Shown here in pieces: positions 19,557 through 27,006 of a stretch of DNA of 46,946 nt. The notes beneath the pieces were generated by a model. The model was not told where the DNA came from. It searched no databases and saw only the letters and a program-made list of their open reading frames with translations. How positions within the stretch are numbered: the stretch's first letter is position 1; every line of letters starts with the position of its first letter. This DNA comes from Actinosynnema pretiosum. GTDB taxonomy: Bacteria; Actinomycetota; Actinomycetes; Mycobacteriales; Pseudonocardiaceae. Where the stretch lies: positions 1 to 46,946 of the forward strand of contig NZ_JAMTCF010000011.1 of the NCBI RefSeq assembly GCF_024171695.1. The letters run 5' to 3'. Position numbers and translations under genes: made by a program.

Positions 19557-19667
19557 AACCGCCTGCCGTCCCGCCTCGTCCCCACTCGCCATCCAACTCA
19601 CCACCCCGCTCACCACCCCGTCCTCCGCCGTTCTGCCTGCCCGCCGTGTGCCGAATAACGTTGCCCC

Positions 19668-20417
19668 GTGAACGCGTCCCCGCCTCCGGCAACGCCCCCA
19701 TCCCCGGCAACACCCCCCGCCCCCACCAACTCCCCATCCCCCAGCGACCTCCCCACTCCCACCAACCCCCCATCCCCGGTACAAGCCTGGTCCCAAGTCC
19801 ACGCCCAAGACGTCTCCCACAGCCGCCTGGCCACAGCCTGGATCACCCTCGTCCACCGCCTAGCCCCCCACCTCGACCGAATCCCCCCGGACGTCCTCTC
19901 CGCCGCAGGCGTCCTCACCGCAGCCGCCGCCCTCCCAGCAGCCGCAGCGAACAACCGCTGGCCCCTCCTCGCCCTCCTCCTCATCGTCACCGCCGGCCTC
20001 CTCGACGGCCTCGACGGCGCCGTAGCCCTGCGCACCGGCAAGGTCCGCCCCCTCGGCGCAGTCGTCGACGCCGTGGCCGACCGCCTCTCCGACCTCTGCC
20101 TCCTGGCAGTCCTGGTCCTCCTGGGCGCCCCCCACCCCCTGGCCACCGCAGTGGGCGCGACCGTCCTCCTCCACGAGTACGCCCGAGCCCGAGCCCAAGG
20201 CGCAGGCCTCCAAGGCGCCGCCGCCATCACCATCGCCGAACGCCCCACCCGCGTCATCCTCGCCGCCGTCGCCTGCCTCGGCGCAGGCATCTGGCCCGAA
20301 GGCGCCCCCTGGTTCGGCTGGTCCTGGGGCGCCCTCTGCCTCTGGCTCTGGGCCGCGATCTCAACGATCGGCGCCGCGCACCTCGCGATCGCCCTCCGCC
20401 GCGCCCTCAGCCAGTAG
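19668..20417 (+). CDS. CDP-alcohol phosphatidyltransferase family membrane protein
   Basis: 249 aa from GTG 19668; no clear ribosome-binding site. The first 40 residues are a Pro/Ser/Thr-rich repeat (ATPPSPATPPAPTNSPSPSD), then the catalytic signature DGLDGAVALRTGKVRPLGAVVDAVADRLSD near residues 120-150, matching D-x2-DG-x2-A-x-R...G-x3-D-x3-D with Leu between the Ala and Arg of the usual AR. About six hydrophobic segments follow the family pattern. Role: transfer of a phosphatidyl group from CDP-diacylglycerol to an alcohol (inositol phosphate, glycerol phosphate and so on); the acceptor is not evident. Its last 57 nt overlap the end of the convergent GT2 gene. Confidence 0.88.
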   Translation: MNASPPPATPPSPATPPAPTNSPSPSDLPTPTNPPSPVQAWSQVHAQDVSHSRLATAWITLVHRLAPHLDRIPPDVLSAAGVLTAAAALPAAAANNRWPLLALLLIVTAGLLDGLDGAVALRTGKVRPLGAVVDAVADRLSDLCLLAVLVLLGAPHPLATAVGATVLLHEYARARAQGAGLQGAAAITIAERPTRVILAAVACLGAGIWPEGAPWFGWSWGALCLWLWAAISTIGAAHLAIALRRALSQ

Positions 20418-21593
20418 CGCCCGCCCCTTCCACGTCAACGTCCCCCGCGCCCGCCCCCGCACCGACCGCCCGATCAGCACCACCAGCGCCCCCACCGACA
20501 CCGGGTGCGCCAGCGCGTCCGGCCACACCCGCCCGCCGGTCCGCCTGGCCGCCACCACCCGCCCGAGAACCCCCGCCAGGTACCCGACCGCCCCCACCCG
20601 CGACCCCAGCACCGCAGCCACCGGCGGCAGCAGGAACAACCACGCCAGCACCCCCGCCAGCGCCACCGACCCGCCCGAGGAGCCGCCCATCGCCCACAGC
20701 GACTTCCCGTACCCGGCAGCCACCTTGCCCCACCCCCGGTACATCCGGCACTCGGCGACCCGGCTCCCGTCCACGACCACCCCGCGCCCACCGGACCGCT
20801 TCACCGCCCGCACCAGCGCGATGTCGTCCAGCACCTCCCCGCCCACCGCCGCGAACCCGCCGCACCGCGCCAACGCCCCCGCGTCCACCACCAGGAACTG
20901 CCCGCACGCCGCGCTCAACGACCCCCGCGCCGACCGCTCCGCCACCCGCAGCGGCAGGAACACCAGCCACGACCACTGGAGCAGCGGCTGCACCAACCGC
21001 GTCGCCACGTCGTCCGCGACCTGCCGGGGGAACGGCGACACCAGGTCCAGCCCGGTCGACCGCAGCAGGTCCACCGCCCCGGCCACGGCGTCCGGCGCCA
21101 GCACCACGTCCGCGTCCACCAGCACCAGCACCCGCCCGCGCGCCACCTCCGCCAGCTGCGCGCACGCGTTCGCCTTCCCCGGAACCCCGAACACCGGCGG
21201 CGCCCCGGTCAGCACCCGCAGCCGCGCGTCCCCACCCGCAGCCTCGCGCACCACGTCGGCGGTGCCGTCGGTGGAACCGTCGTCCAGCACCAGGACCTCC
21301 AGGTCCGGCACCCCGCGCTGGGCCAGCAGCGACCGGATCGTCGCCGCGACCTGGTGCGCCTCGTCGCGCGCGGGCACCAGCACCGACACCGGCTCCGCGC
21401 ACGGCGGCGGGTCCGCGCGGGGCGTGCGCAGCAGGCGCGCGTTCACCGCCGCGTGCACCGCCCCCAGCGCCGACACCGCGCTCGCCGCCGCCACCGCCGC
21501 CCGCAGCACCCGGCCCCCCGTCATCCGGCTCACCGCAGCCCGGCTCCCCAGCACCCGACCCACCGCAGCCCGGCTCCCCAGCACCCGGCTCAC
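20361..21593 (-). CDS. GT2 glycosyltransferase of the carotenoid cluster (CruC/CruG-like)
   Basis: 410 aa from GTG 21593, overlapping the stop of the CruF-like gene by 4 nt (GTGA); ATG 21525 is an alternative start. The first 25 residues are a repeat (SRVLGSRAAVGRVLGSRAAV). A membrane helix is followed by the GT-A domain: VSVLVPARDEAHQVAATIRSLL, VLVLDDGSTDGTADVV, KANACAQLAE, VLVDADVVLAP (DxD) and GGEVLDDIALVRAVKRSGGR. Two or three membrane spans close the protein, ending in a soluble tail. Its coupling to a carotenoid hydratase suggests it glycosylates the hydroxylated carotenoid end group, as CruC/CruG do in green sulfur bacteria and cyanobacteria. The sugar and acceptor are inferred. Confidence 0.83.
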   Translation of the reverse strand: MSRVLGSRAAVGRVLGSRAAVSRMTGGRVLRAAVAAASAVSALGAVHAAVNARLLRTPRADPPPCAEPVSVLVPARDEAHQVAATIRSLLAQRGVPDLEVLVLDDGSTDGTADVVREAAGGDARLRVLTGAPPVFGVPGKANACAQLAEVARGRVLVLVDADVVLAPDAVAGAVDLLRSTGLDLVSPFPRQVADDVATRLVQPLLQWSWLVFLPLRVAERSARGSLSAACGQFLVVDAGALARCGGFAAVGGEVLDDIALVRAVKRSGGRGVVVDGSRVAECRMYRGWGKVAAGYGKSLWAMGGSSGGSVALAGVLAWLFLLPPVAAVLGSRVGAVGYLAGVLGRVVAARRTGGRVWPDALAHPVSVGALVVLIGRSVRGRARGTLTWKGRALLAEGAAEGDREVRGADR

Positions 21594-21600
21594 CGCCGCC
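21526..21600 (-). repeat. 30-nt tandem repeat spanning the CruF stop / GT2 start junction
   Basis: Two composite units, 21526-21555 and 21556-21585, plus a half unit 21586-21600. Each 30-nt unit consists of two related 15-mers, one of them CGGCTCCCCAGCACC. The array includes the GTGA overlap at 21590-21593, so start-like GTG codons with similar context are repeated in frame. Confidence 0.8.
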
Positions 21601-22432
21601 CCCGCCACAGCTCGCGGGCGAACGGCACGGCCACCAGGCCCATCAGCACCCCGCCCACCAGCGACACCCACGGCCTGCCGAAGAACGCCGCGTGCGCCCA
21701 CACCGACGAGCCGTACGTCCACAGGTACAGCACCGGCGCGGGCCCGAGGACCAGGTCGGTCTCGCGCTCCGCGCGCGGTCCGAGCAGCCGGTGCAGCGCC
21801 CCGGTGATCAGCAGCGACACCAGCAGCCACCCGGCGAAGTTCGTCAGCGGGATGCCCTCCACGCCGGGCAGCGCGGGCTCCGGGTCGGCCCACCGCCAGT
21901 GCCCGGCGTCGACCATCTGCGGGTCGAGGAACACGTCCCACGACGCCAGCGCCCACGCGGCCAGCGGCGCCGCAGACCACCCGGCGGCGGCGGACCAGCC
22001 CGCCGCCCCACCACCCCGCCGCTCCCGGACCCGCTCCGCGAGCGCCCGTCCGACCAGCACCGACGGCCACGCCATCATCACCCAGGCCATCGGCACCACC
22101 ACCGGCACGTCCAGCACCTCGACCCCGAGCGTCCCGGTGTACCCGTACTCCCCGAACGGCACCCCCGTGCGCAGCCCCACCGCCTCCGCGACCAGCCCGC
22201 CCCCGCCCGCGACCACCGCCAGCAGCCACGCCGCGCGCGCGCCGAACCGGGACGCCGCGTCCAGCAGCGACGCCGCGCAGAACAGCGCCACCGACGTGAT
22301 CGTCAGCGTCAACCGGTCGGCCGGGTCGGTGACCGCGTAGAGGATCTGGGCCAGCACGACGCCCGAACCGCACAGCCAGGCCGCCAGGGGGAGCACGCGC
22401 GCGGAAGATCGGGAGAGCAGCGAAGATGGCAC
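21590..22432 (-). CDS. cruF: CruF-like carotenoid 1',2'-hydratase (carotenoid biosynthesis membrane protein)
   Basis: 280 aa from GTG 22432; the frame is open further upstream but the next Val codon is GTC. The protein has seven or eight hydrophobic segments and the family's characteristic GVPFGEYGYTGTLGVEVLDVPVVVPMAWVMMAWPS and AWDVFLDPQMVDAGHWRWADPEPALPGVEGIPLTNFAGWLLVS-type regions (here ASWDVFLDPQ). CruF proteins hydrate the 1',2' double bond of psi-end groups in acyclic or monocyclic carotenoids. It is coupled to a GT2 gene downstream and divergent from a CrtU-like gene, so the three genes form a carotenoid tailoring locus. Upstream synthesis genes (crtE, crtB, crtI, cyclase) are not in the window. 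Confidence 0.88.
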   Translation of the reverse strand: MPSSLLSRSSARVLPLAAWLCGSGVVLAQILYAVTDPADRLTLTITSVALFCAASLLDAASRFGARAAWLLAVVAGGGGLVAEAVGLRTGVPFGEYGYTGTLGVEVLDVPVVVPMAWVMMAWPSVLVGRALAERVRERRGGGAAGWSAAAGWSAAPLAAWALASWDVFLDPQMVDAGHWRWADPEPALPGVEGIPLTNFAGWLLVSLLITGALHRLLGPRAERETDLVLGPAPVLYLWTYGSSVWAHAAFFGRPWVSLVGGVLMGLVAVPFARELWRGRR

Positions 22433-22578
22433 AAAAGGGACCCTAAAAGCGGTACCCCGATCGCGCTTGACGAGTGCGTCCGGTATCTGCCGCACGTGGC
22501 GCGAGCCACCCGGAGCACCCCGCGCCGCACTCCCGAAACCCTTGCTGCTCAAGACCCCCGCCCTGCTCAGCAAGCGGA

Positions 22579-22606
22579 CCGGTGATCGCGGTGCCACGAT
22601 CACCGG
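22579..22606. promoter_or_regulatory. 10-bp inverted repeat directly before the CrtU-like start codon
   Basis: CCGGTGATCG (22579-22588), 8-nt spacer, CGATCACCGG (22597-22606): perfect arms ending 1 nt before ATG 22608. The position replaces a normal Shine-Dalgarno sequence, so it may be an operator over the transcription start of a leaderless or near-leaderless mRNA. Confidence 0.55.
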
Positions 22607-22607
22607 C

Positions 22608-24197
22608 ATGGTCGTCAGCACCCCGAGGTCCTCCGTCTCGCCGTCACCCGAGCACGCCCCGTCACTGCCCGGTCGCGACCGGGAGGCGGTCCGGCTGCCC
22701 GCCCGGCCCGGTCGGCCGCGCGCCGAGGGCGACGGGCCGAAGGTCGCCGTCGTCGGCGGCGGCATCGCGGGCGTCGCGGCGGCGGTCGCCCTGGCCGAGC
22801 GGGGCGCGCGGGTGGTGCTGCACGAGGCGCGCGACGACCTCGGCGGCAGGCTGCGCGGCTGGGAGAGCGGCAACGGCGAGGTGATGACCAGGGGGTTCCA
22901 CGCGTTCTTCCGCCAGTACTACAACCTGCGCGCCCTGCTGCGCCGCGTCGACCCCGGCCTGGGCAGGCTGCGCCCGGTCGCCGACTACCCGCTGGTGCAC
23001 GCCAACGGCACCCGCGAGAGCTTCGAGGGCCTGCCGCTGACCCCGCCGTGGAACGTCGCCGGGTTCGTGCTGCGCAGCCCCGCGTTCGGCCTGCGCGACC
23101 TGGTCAGGATGAACGGCGCCGCCGCGTCCGCGCTGTTCGACGTGAGCGTGCCCGGCACGTACGCCGACCTGGACGGGGTCGACGCGGACACCTTCCTGCG
23201 CCGCATCGGCTTCCCGGACGCGGCCAGGCACCTGGCGTTCGAGGTGTTCTCGCGCAGCTTCTTCGCGCACCCGTCGCGGCTGTCGGCGGCCGAGCTGGTG
23301 ACGATGTTCCACATCTACTTCCTCGGCTCCAGCGAGGGCCTGCTGTTCGACGTGCCGGACGCGCCGTACCCGGAGACCCTGTGGGAGCCGCTGCGGCGCC
23401 ACCTGGAGGCGCTCGGTGCCGAGGTGCGCACCGGCAGCGCGGTGGAGCGGGTGGACCGGACCGGGTCGGGCCACCGGGTCGTGGCGGGCGGGGCGGCGGA
23501 CGAGGTCGACGCCGTGGTGCTGGCGGCGGACGTGCCCGGCCTGCGCTCGCTGGTCGGCGCGTCTCCGGAGCTGGCCGACGCGGCCTGGCGCACGAAGGTC
23601 GGCTCGCTGCGCACGGCCCCGCCGTTCCTGGTGTCCCGCTACTGGCTCGACCGCCCGGCCCGCGTGGACCGGCCGCCGTTCCTGGGCACCAGCGGGTTCC
23701 GGCTGCTGGACAACATCAGCGTGCTGGACCTGTTCGAGGAGCCCGCGCGGGCGTGGCGGGAGCGGACCGGCGGGTCCGTGGTGGAGCTGCACGCGTACGC
23801 CGTCGACGAGGCCGAGGTGGCGACCGAGGCCGGTCGGGCGGAGGTGGCGGCGCGGCTGCTCGCCGAGGCCGAGGGCGTGTTCCCCGAGCTGGCGGGGGCG
23901 CGGGTCGAGCACGTGGAGCACGTGGTGGGGGAGGACTGCCCGCTGTTCGCGCCGGGGACGTTCAGCGACCGGCCGACCGTGACCACCACCGACCCGACCG
24001 TCGTCGTCGCGGGCGACCTGGTGCGGGTGGACCTGCCGGTCGCGCTGATGGAGCGCGCCGCGACCAGCGGTTTCCTGGCCGCGAACGCCCTGCTCGGGCA
24101 CTGGGGCGTGCAGGGGCACGACCTGTGGTCGGTCCCGAACCGGGGGCGCTCGCCGCTGCTGCGCAAGGCGGCGGCTCGGGCGCCGAAGGTGCGCTAG
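22608..24197 (+). CDS. FAD-dependent carotenoid oxidoreductase, CrtU-like (aromatase/methyltransferase type)
   Basis: 529 aa from ATG 22608; a TTG-initiated longer form is possible. After about 45 unstructured residues comes the dinucleotide fold KVAVVGGGIAGVAAAVALAERGARVVLHEARDDLGGRL. The next segment, MTRGFHAFFRQYYNLRALLRRVDPGL, and RHLAFEVFSRSFFAHPSRLSAAELVTMFHIYFLGSSEGLLFDVP resemble CrtU, the beta-carotene desaturase/methyltransferase of isorenieratene biosynthesis, more than plain phytoene desaturases. A C-terminal FAD motif, VVVAGDLVRVDLPVALMERAATSG, completes it. Together with the divergent CruF-like hydratase and GT2 it would give an aromatic, glycosylated carotenoid. The exact reaction is inferred; other FAD amine oxidase-like functions are less likely. 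Confidence 0.8.
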   Translation: MVVSTPRSSVSPSPEHAPSLPGRDREAVRLPARPGRPRAEGDGPKVAVVGGGIAGVAAAVALAERGARVVLHEARDDLGGRLRGWESGNGEVMTRGFHAFFRQYYNLRALLRRVDPGLGRLRPVADYPLVHANGTRESFEGLPLTPPWNVAGFVLRSPAFGLRDLVRMNGAAASALFDVSVPGTYADLDGVDADTFLRRIGFPDAARHLAFEVFSRSFFAHPSRLSAAELVTMFHIYFLGSSEGLLFDVPDAPYPETLWEPLRRHLEALGAEVRTGSAVERVDRTGSGHRVVAGGAADEVDAVVLAADVPGLRSLVGASPELADAAWRTKVGSLRTAPPFLVSRYWLDRPARVDRPPFLGTSGFRLLDNISVLDLFEEPARAWRERTGGSVVELHAYAVDEAEVATEAGRAEVAARLLAEAEGVFPELAGARVEHVEHVVGEDCPLFAPGTFSDRPTVTTTDPTVVVAGDLVRVDLPVALMERAATSGFLAANALLGHWGVQGHDLWSVPNRGRSPLLRKAAARAPKVR

Positions 24198-24207
24198 CGG
24201 GCGCTCG

Positions 24208-24238
24208 GGGGCGGGTGGGCGGACCGCTCACCCGCCCC
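24208..24238. terminator. Bidirectional hairpin between convergent genes
   Basis: GGGGCGGGTG (24208-24217) pairs perfectly with CACCCGCCCC (24229-24238); the 11-nt loop contains a further GCGG/CCGC pairing. It lies exactly between the stop of the CrtU-like gene (24197) and that of the G1 peptidase gene (24241). Confidence 0.75.
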
Positions 24239-24240
24239 GC

Positions 24241-25257
24241 TCACCCCTCCCACACCTGCCCGCTGAGCGCGCGCCTCGGCCGCCCGTACCCGCGCCAGCG
24301 CACCTCGAACCCGTCCCCGATCGGCCCGGTCTCGGCGAGCAGCTCGACCCCGTCCACCATGTCGTAGCGCGTCGCCGCGCCCGCGAACCCGGACAGCGGC
24401 AGGTCGTTCACCACCACGTCCAGGAAGTCCACCGACCCGAAGTCGGTCAGCATCCCCGTGACGCCCCGGAACATCGGCGCCTCCACGATCACCTCCGCGC
24501 TGCCCAGCGGAGGCGGCGGCGTGCCCGGCGGGTAGCTGTGCCGCTGCTGGTAGAGCCACCCGGCGGTCCGGCACTCCACGGTGATCGCGAACGTCCCGCC
24601 GAACAGGTGCGCCACCCCGGCCCGCAGCTCGTCGCCCGCGCGCACCGGGTGCGGGATCGGGGTCGCGCCGACGCCGCCGGTCTCCAGCTCCCACCACAGC
24701 TGGTACTCGCGGTCGCCGCCCAGGTCGTTCACGTCCACCCCGACCTGCGCCAGGTGCCCAGCGCCGGGGTGCGCGCCGTCCAGGCCCACCCACACCGCGC
24801 ACTGCGTGTAGTAGTCGCCGACGCCGGGCCGCGAGTGCGGGTGCGGCACGGTCCAGGTCGCGCTGACGGACCGGAACGTGCCCGGCGCGCCCCTGAGCAC
24901 GTACCCGGCCCAGTTCGCGGACGACCCGACCCCGGTCCCCGGCAGCGCGAGCTCCCCTGGAGGGGGCGGTGGTGGCGGCGGGACGGCCACCGGTCCACCC
25001 GGCGGCACGGCCGGGTCGTCGGCCCACCCCTCCGGCCCGGCCTGGAGCGGCGGGTGCGCGGGCAGCTCGCCAACGGGCAGGTCAGCACCGGACAGCTCGC
25101 CGCCGGACAGCTCGCCGCCGGACAGCTCGCCGCCGGACCGGTCGCGCCCTGACAGCTCCCCTCCGGGCAGCTCACGGCCAGATCGCTCGCCGCCTGGCGG
25201 CTCGCTCCGGCGCGCCGCTCCGGTCTCGTCCTCGGCCGCCTCGAAGGGCGTGGGCAT
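24241..25257 (-). CDS. Glutamic peptidase (G1/eqolisin family) with repetitive N-terminus
   Basis: 338 aa from ATG 25257, preceded by GGAGGAG. The C-terminal 230 residues start SSANWAGYVLRG and contain ATWTVPHPH, CAVWVGLDGAHPGAGHLAQVGVDVN (candidate catalytic Gln in AQVGVD) and GSAEVIVEAP (candidate catalytic Glu), the order found in eqolisins such as scytalidoglutamic peptidase. These enzymes are secreted acid peptidases. Unusually, no signal peptide is visible: the N-terminal 100 residues are acidic, with SGGEL/PGGEL five-residue repeats encoded by a 15-nt DNA repeat, then a run of Pro. Either export uses a non-classical route, the protein is cytoplasmic, or the true start differs. The 5' end faces the BNR_4 gene. 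Confidence 0.82.
   Translation of the reverse strand: MPTPFEAAEDETGAARRSEPPGGERSGRELPGGELSGRDRSGGELSGGELSGGELSGADLPVGELPAHPPLQAGPEGWADDPAVPPGGPVAVPPPPPPPPGELALPGTGVGSSANWAGYVLRGAPGTFRSVSATWTVPHPHSRPGVGDYYTQCAVWVGLDGAHPGAGHLAQVGVDVNDLGGDREYQLWWELETGGVGATPIPHPVRAGDELRAGVAHLFGGTFAITVECRTAGWLYQQRHSYPPGTPPPPLGSAEVIVEAPMFRGVTGMLTDFGSVDFLDVVVNDLPLSGFAGAATRYDMVDGVELLAETGPIGDGFEVRWRGYGRPRRALSGQVWEG
25088..25132 (-). repeat. 15-nt tandem repeat in the G1 peptidase gene
   Basis: Three perfect copies of CCGGACAGCTCGCCG (plus strand) at 25088, 25103 and 25118, flanked by degenerate copies to about 25190. They encode SGGEL on the minus strand. Confidence 0.9.
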
Positions 25258-25491
25258 CGGGGCTCCTCCCGGCCTCGCGGTGTCCCGGCCCGGCACCGCT
25301 CAGGGCACCGCGCGGGGCGCCGCCGACCGGTGTGCGGCGGTGATCGGCAACTCTAGCGGCGCGCGCCCGCTTCCACCGGATGGCCGCACCCGACTGCCCC
25401 CCGAGCACCCCGGATGCGGCCGGACGGCCCGTACCCGATCCGCCCGCGTGGCGGCAGGATGGTGAAGTTGGCCTAGGACAAGGAAGTCCCG

Positions 25492-26862
25492 ATGGGAAAA
25501 CGCTTTCACGCTCCACTGACCCTCGCGCCGGCAGTCCCCGCCGCCCCCGGCGTCGCGCTGCTGTCGGACACCGAGCTGGACCCCACCGCCCTGTACTCGG
25601 TGACCTACGACGGGCTGGTCAACAACAACTCGTTCCAGCAGGACGCGATCCTCACCGCGCACGGCCACCAGTACGCGGCCTGGTACACCGCCTCGCGCGA
25701 GGCCGTCGTCGCCCGCCGCGCGCTCGGCGGCCCGTGGCGCGCCGCCGTCCTGCCGCACCGGCTCACCGCCGACGACTCGCACAACGTGATCTCGCTGGGC
25801 GTCTCGCGCGCGACCGGCGCGCTGCACGTGGCCATGGACTGCCACAACACCCGCCTGCACCACACCGAGTCCGTGCCCGGCCTGACCGCCAGACCGGGCA
25901 ACTACGAGTGGTCCGCGGGGCTGTTCGGCCCGGTCCGCCGCACCCTCGGCGGCCTCGATCTGGGCCCGATGACCTACCCGGCGTTCCTGACCGCCCCGGA
26001 CGGCGCGCTCCAGTTCTCCTACCGCACCGGCTGCTCCGGCGACGGCGTGCAGGAGCTGGCCGAGCTGCGCGACGGCCGGTGGCGGGCGCTGGGCGCGTGG
26101 ACGTCCGCGACCGGCGAGTACACCGCCCCGAACGGCGTGGTCTCCGGCAGTCGCAACATGTACCCGCACGGCCTGACCTACGACCTGCGCGGCAGGCTGC
26201 ACGTGGCGTTCACCTGGCGCGAGGGCGTCATCGGCGTCGCGGGCGCGCCCGGCGGCCTGGCCAACCACGACACCGGTTACGCCTACAGCGACGACCGGGG
26301 CCGCACGTGGCGCAGCACCGGGGGAGCGGTCATCGGCACGACCGGCGGCGCGCCGGTGGGCGTCGGCTCGCCGGGCGCGCTGGTCGACCTGGTCGGGCCG
26401 GACCGGGGGCTGATGAACCAGGAGTCGCAGGCGGTCGACTCGTCGGGCGCGCCGCACGTGGTGATCAGCTACGTGCCGGAGCGGTTCGCCGGGTGCGTCG
26501 AGGACTACCCGAGGCGGCGCGCCCAGCACGGGCGGGTGTTCCACCTGGCGCTGCGCGGCGGGGCGTGGGTCAAGCGGGAGGTGCCGGTCGTGCCGGGGCA
26601 CACCCAGCGCACCAAGCTCGTGCTGGACCGGGCGGACAACGCGTACCTGCTGATGCCGCGCGGCCGGATCGCGTCCGCGTCGGCGGCGAGCGGCTGGTCG
26701 GACTGGGCGCAGGTGCACGACGGGCTGCCCGGCGCGTTCGGCGAGGTGTGCGCGGACGTCGGGCGGGTGCGGTCGGAGGGGGTGCTCTCGGTGCTGTACC
26801 AGCGGGTCTCGGCGCGCTCGGCGCCGTCGCCGATCCGGGTCGCGGACTTCCGGCTCGGCTGA
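25492..26862 (+). CDS. BNR_4 repeat-containing protein, possible polysaccharide lyase or glycan-binding protein
   Basis: 456 aa from ATG 25492 with AAGGAAG 5 nt upstream. A seven-bladed-propeller type protein: YSVTYDGLVNNNSFQQDAILTAHGHQYAAWYT, DSHNVISLGVSRATGALHVAMDCHNTRLHHTES, FSYRTGCSGDG, RNMYPHGLTYDLRGRLHVAFTWREG and GYAYSDDRGRTWR are hallmarks of the BNR_4 family, including the conserved His and Asn residues of DSHN and DCHN. Some members are polysaccharide lyases (ulvan lyases, rhamnose-glucuronate lyases). No signal peptide is evident, so location is uncertain. A LacI/cre-like sequence lies in codons 2-6. Functional call beyond the fold is tentative. Confidence 0.82.
   Translation: MGKRFHAPLTLAPAVPAAPGVALLSDTELDPTALYSVTYDGLVNNNSFQQDAILTAHGHQYAAWYTASREAVVARRALGGPWRAAVLPHRLTADDSHNVISLGVSRATGALHVAMDCHNTRLHHTESVPGLTARPGNYEWSAGLFGPVRRTLGGLDLGPMTYPAFLTAPDGALQFSYRTGCSGDGVQELAELRDGRWRALGAWTSATGEYTAPNGVVSGSRNMYPHGLTYDLRGRLHVAFTWREGVIGVAGAPGGLANHDTGYAYSDDRGRTWRSTGGAVIGTTGGAPVGVGSPGALVDLVGPDRGLMNQESQAVDSSGAPHVVISYVPERFAGCVEDYPRRRAQHGRVFHLALRGGAWVKREVPVVPGHTQRTKLVLDRADNAYLLMPRGRIASASAASGWSDWAQVHDGLPGAFGEVCADVGRVRSEGVLSVLYQRVSARSAPSPIRVADFRLG
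25495..25508. promoter_or_regulatory. LacI-family/cre-like site overlapping the start of the BNR_4 gene
   Basis: GGAAAACGCTTTCA matches the LacI-family catabolite site consensus TGWAANCGNTNWCA at every defined position except the first. It lies within codons 2-6, where repressor binding would block elongation. Coding constraint alone could produce it. Confidence 0.4.
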
Positions 26863-27006
26863 CCCCCGATCCCGCGCGCCCTCACCCCCCCGGCCCCCCG
26901 GAACCCTGAGCGCTCGCTGAAGGTCCGGCCCACCCGCTCGCGGCCGTACCGGATCTTTGGGAAAATCGCGCGTGTAGTACGTCCGTTTCGGGGTAAACCG
27001 CCCGAT

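Larger units (their letters stand above)
18339..19667. other. 1.3-kb gene-free divergent intergenic region carrying two repeat arrays
   Basis: No convincing gene on either strand. The part 18366-18790 is C-rich degenerate sequence with an 18-nt tandem array (18559-18683). The part 18790-19556 is filled with about 20 copies of the palindrome GAACGGTCCGTTC or close variants. Short open frames exist only because the repeat happens to read NGPFNR or ERTVQP in two frames. Flanking genes (YihY-like and CDP-alcohol phosphatidyltransferase) point away from it, so their promoters should be at its two ends. Confidence 0.8.

Noticed and set aside
18550..19856. Small proteins rich in NGPFNR or ERTVQP
   Set aside because: They are translations of the palindrome in different frames, without ribosome sites or consistent frame.
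24208..24238. Regulatory operator between CrtU-like and G1 peptidase genes
   Set aside because: The genes are convergent, so the dyad is between two stops and fits a bidirectional terminator.
25060..25230. Pentapeptide-repeat (Rfr) fold in the G1 peptidase N-terminus
   Set aside because: SGGEL/PGGEL units lack the A(D/N)LXX pattern over enough coils; better seen as low-complexity expansion.
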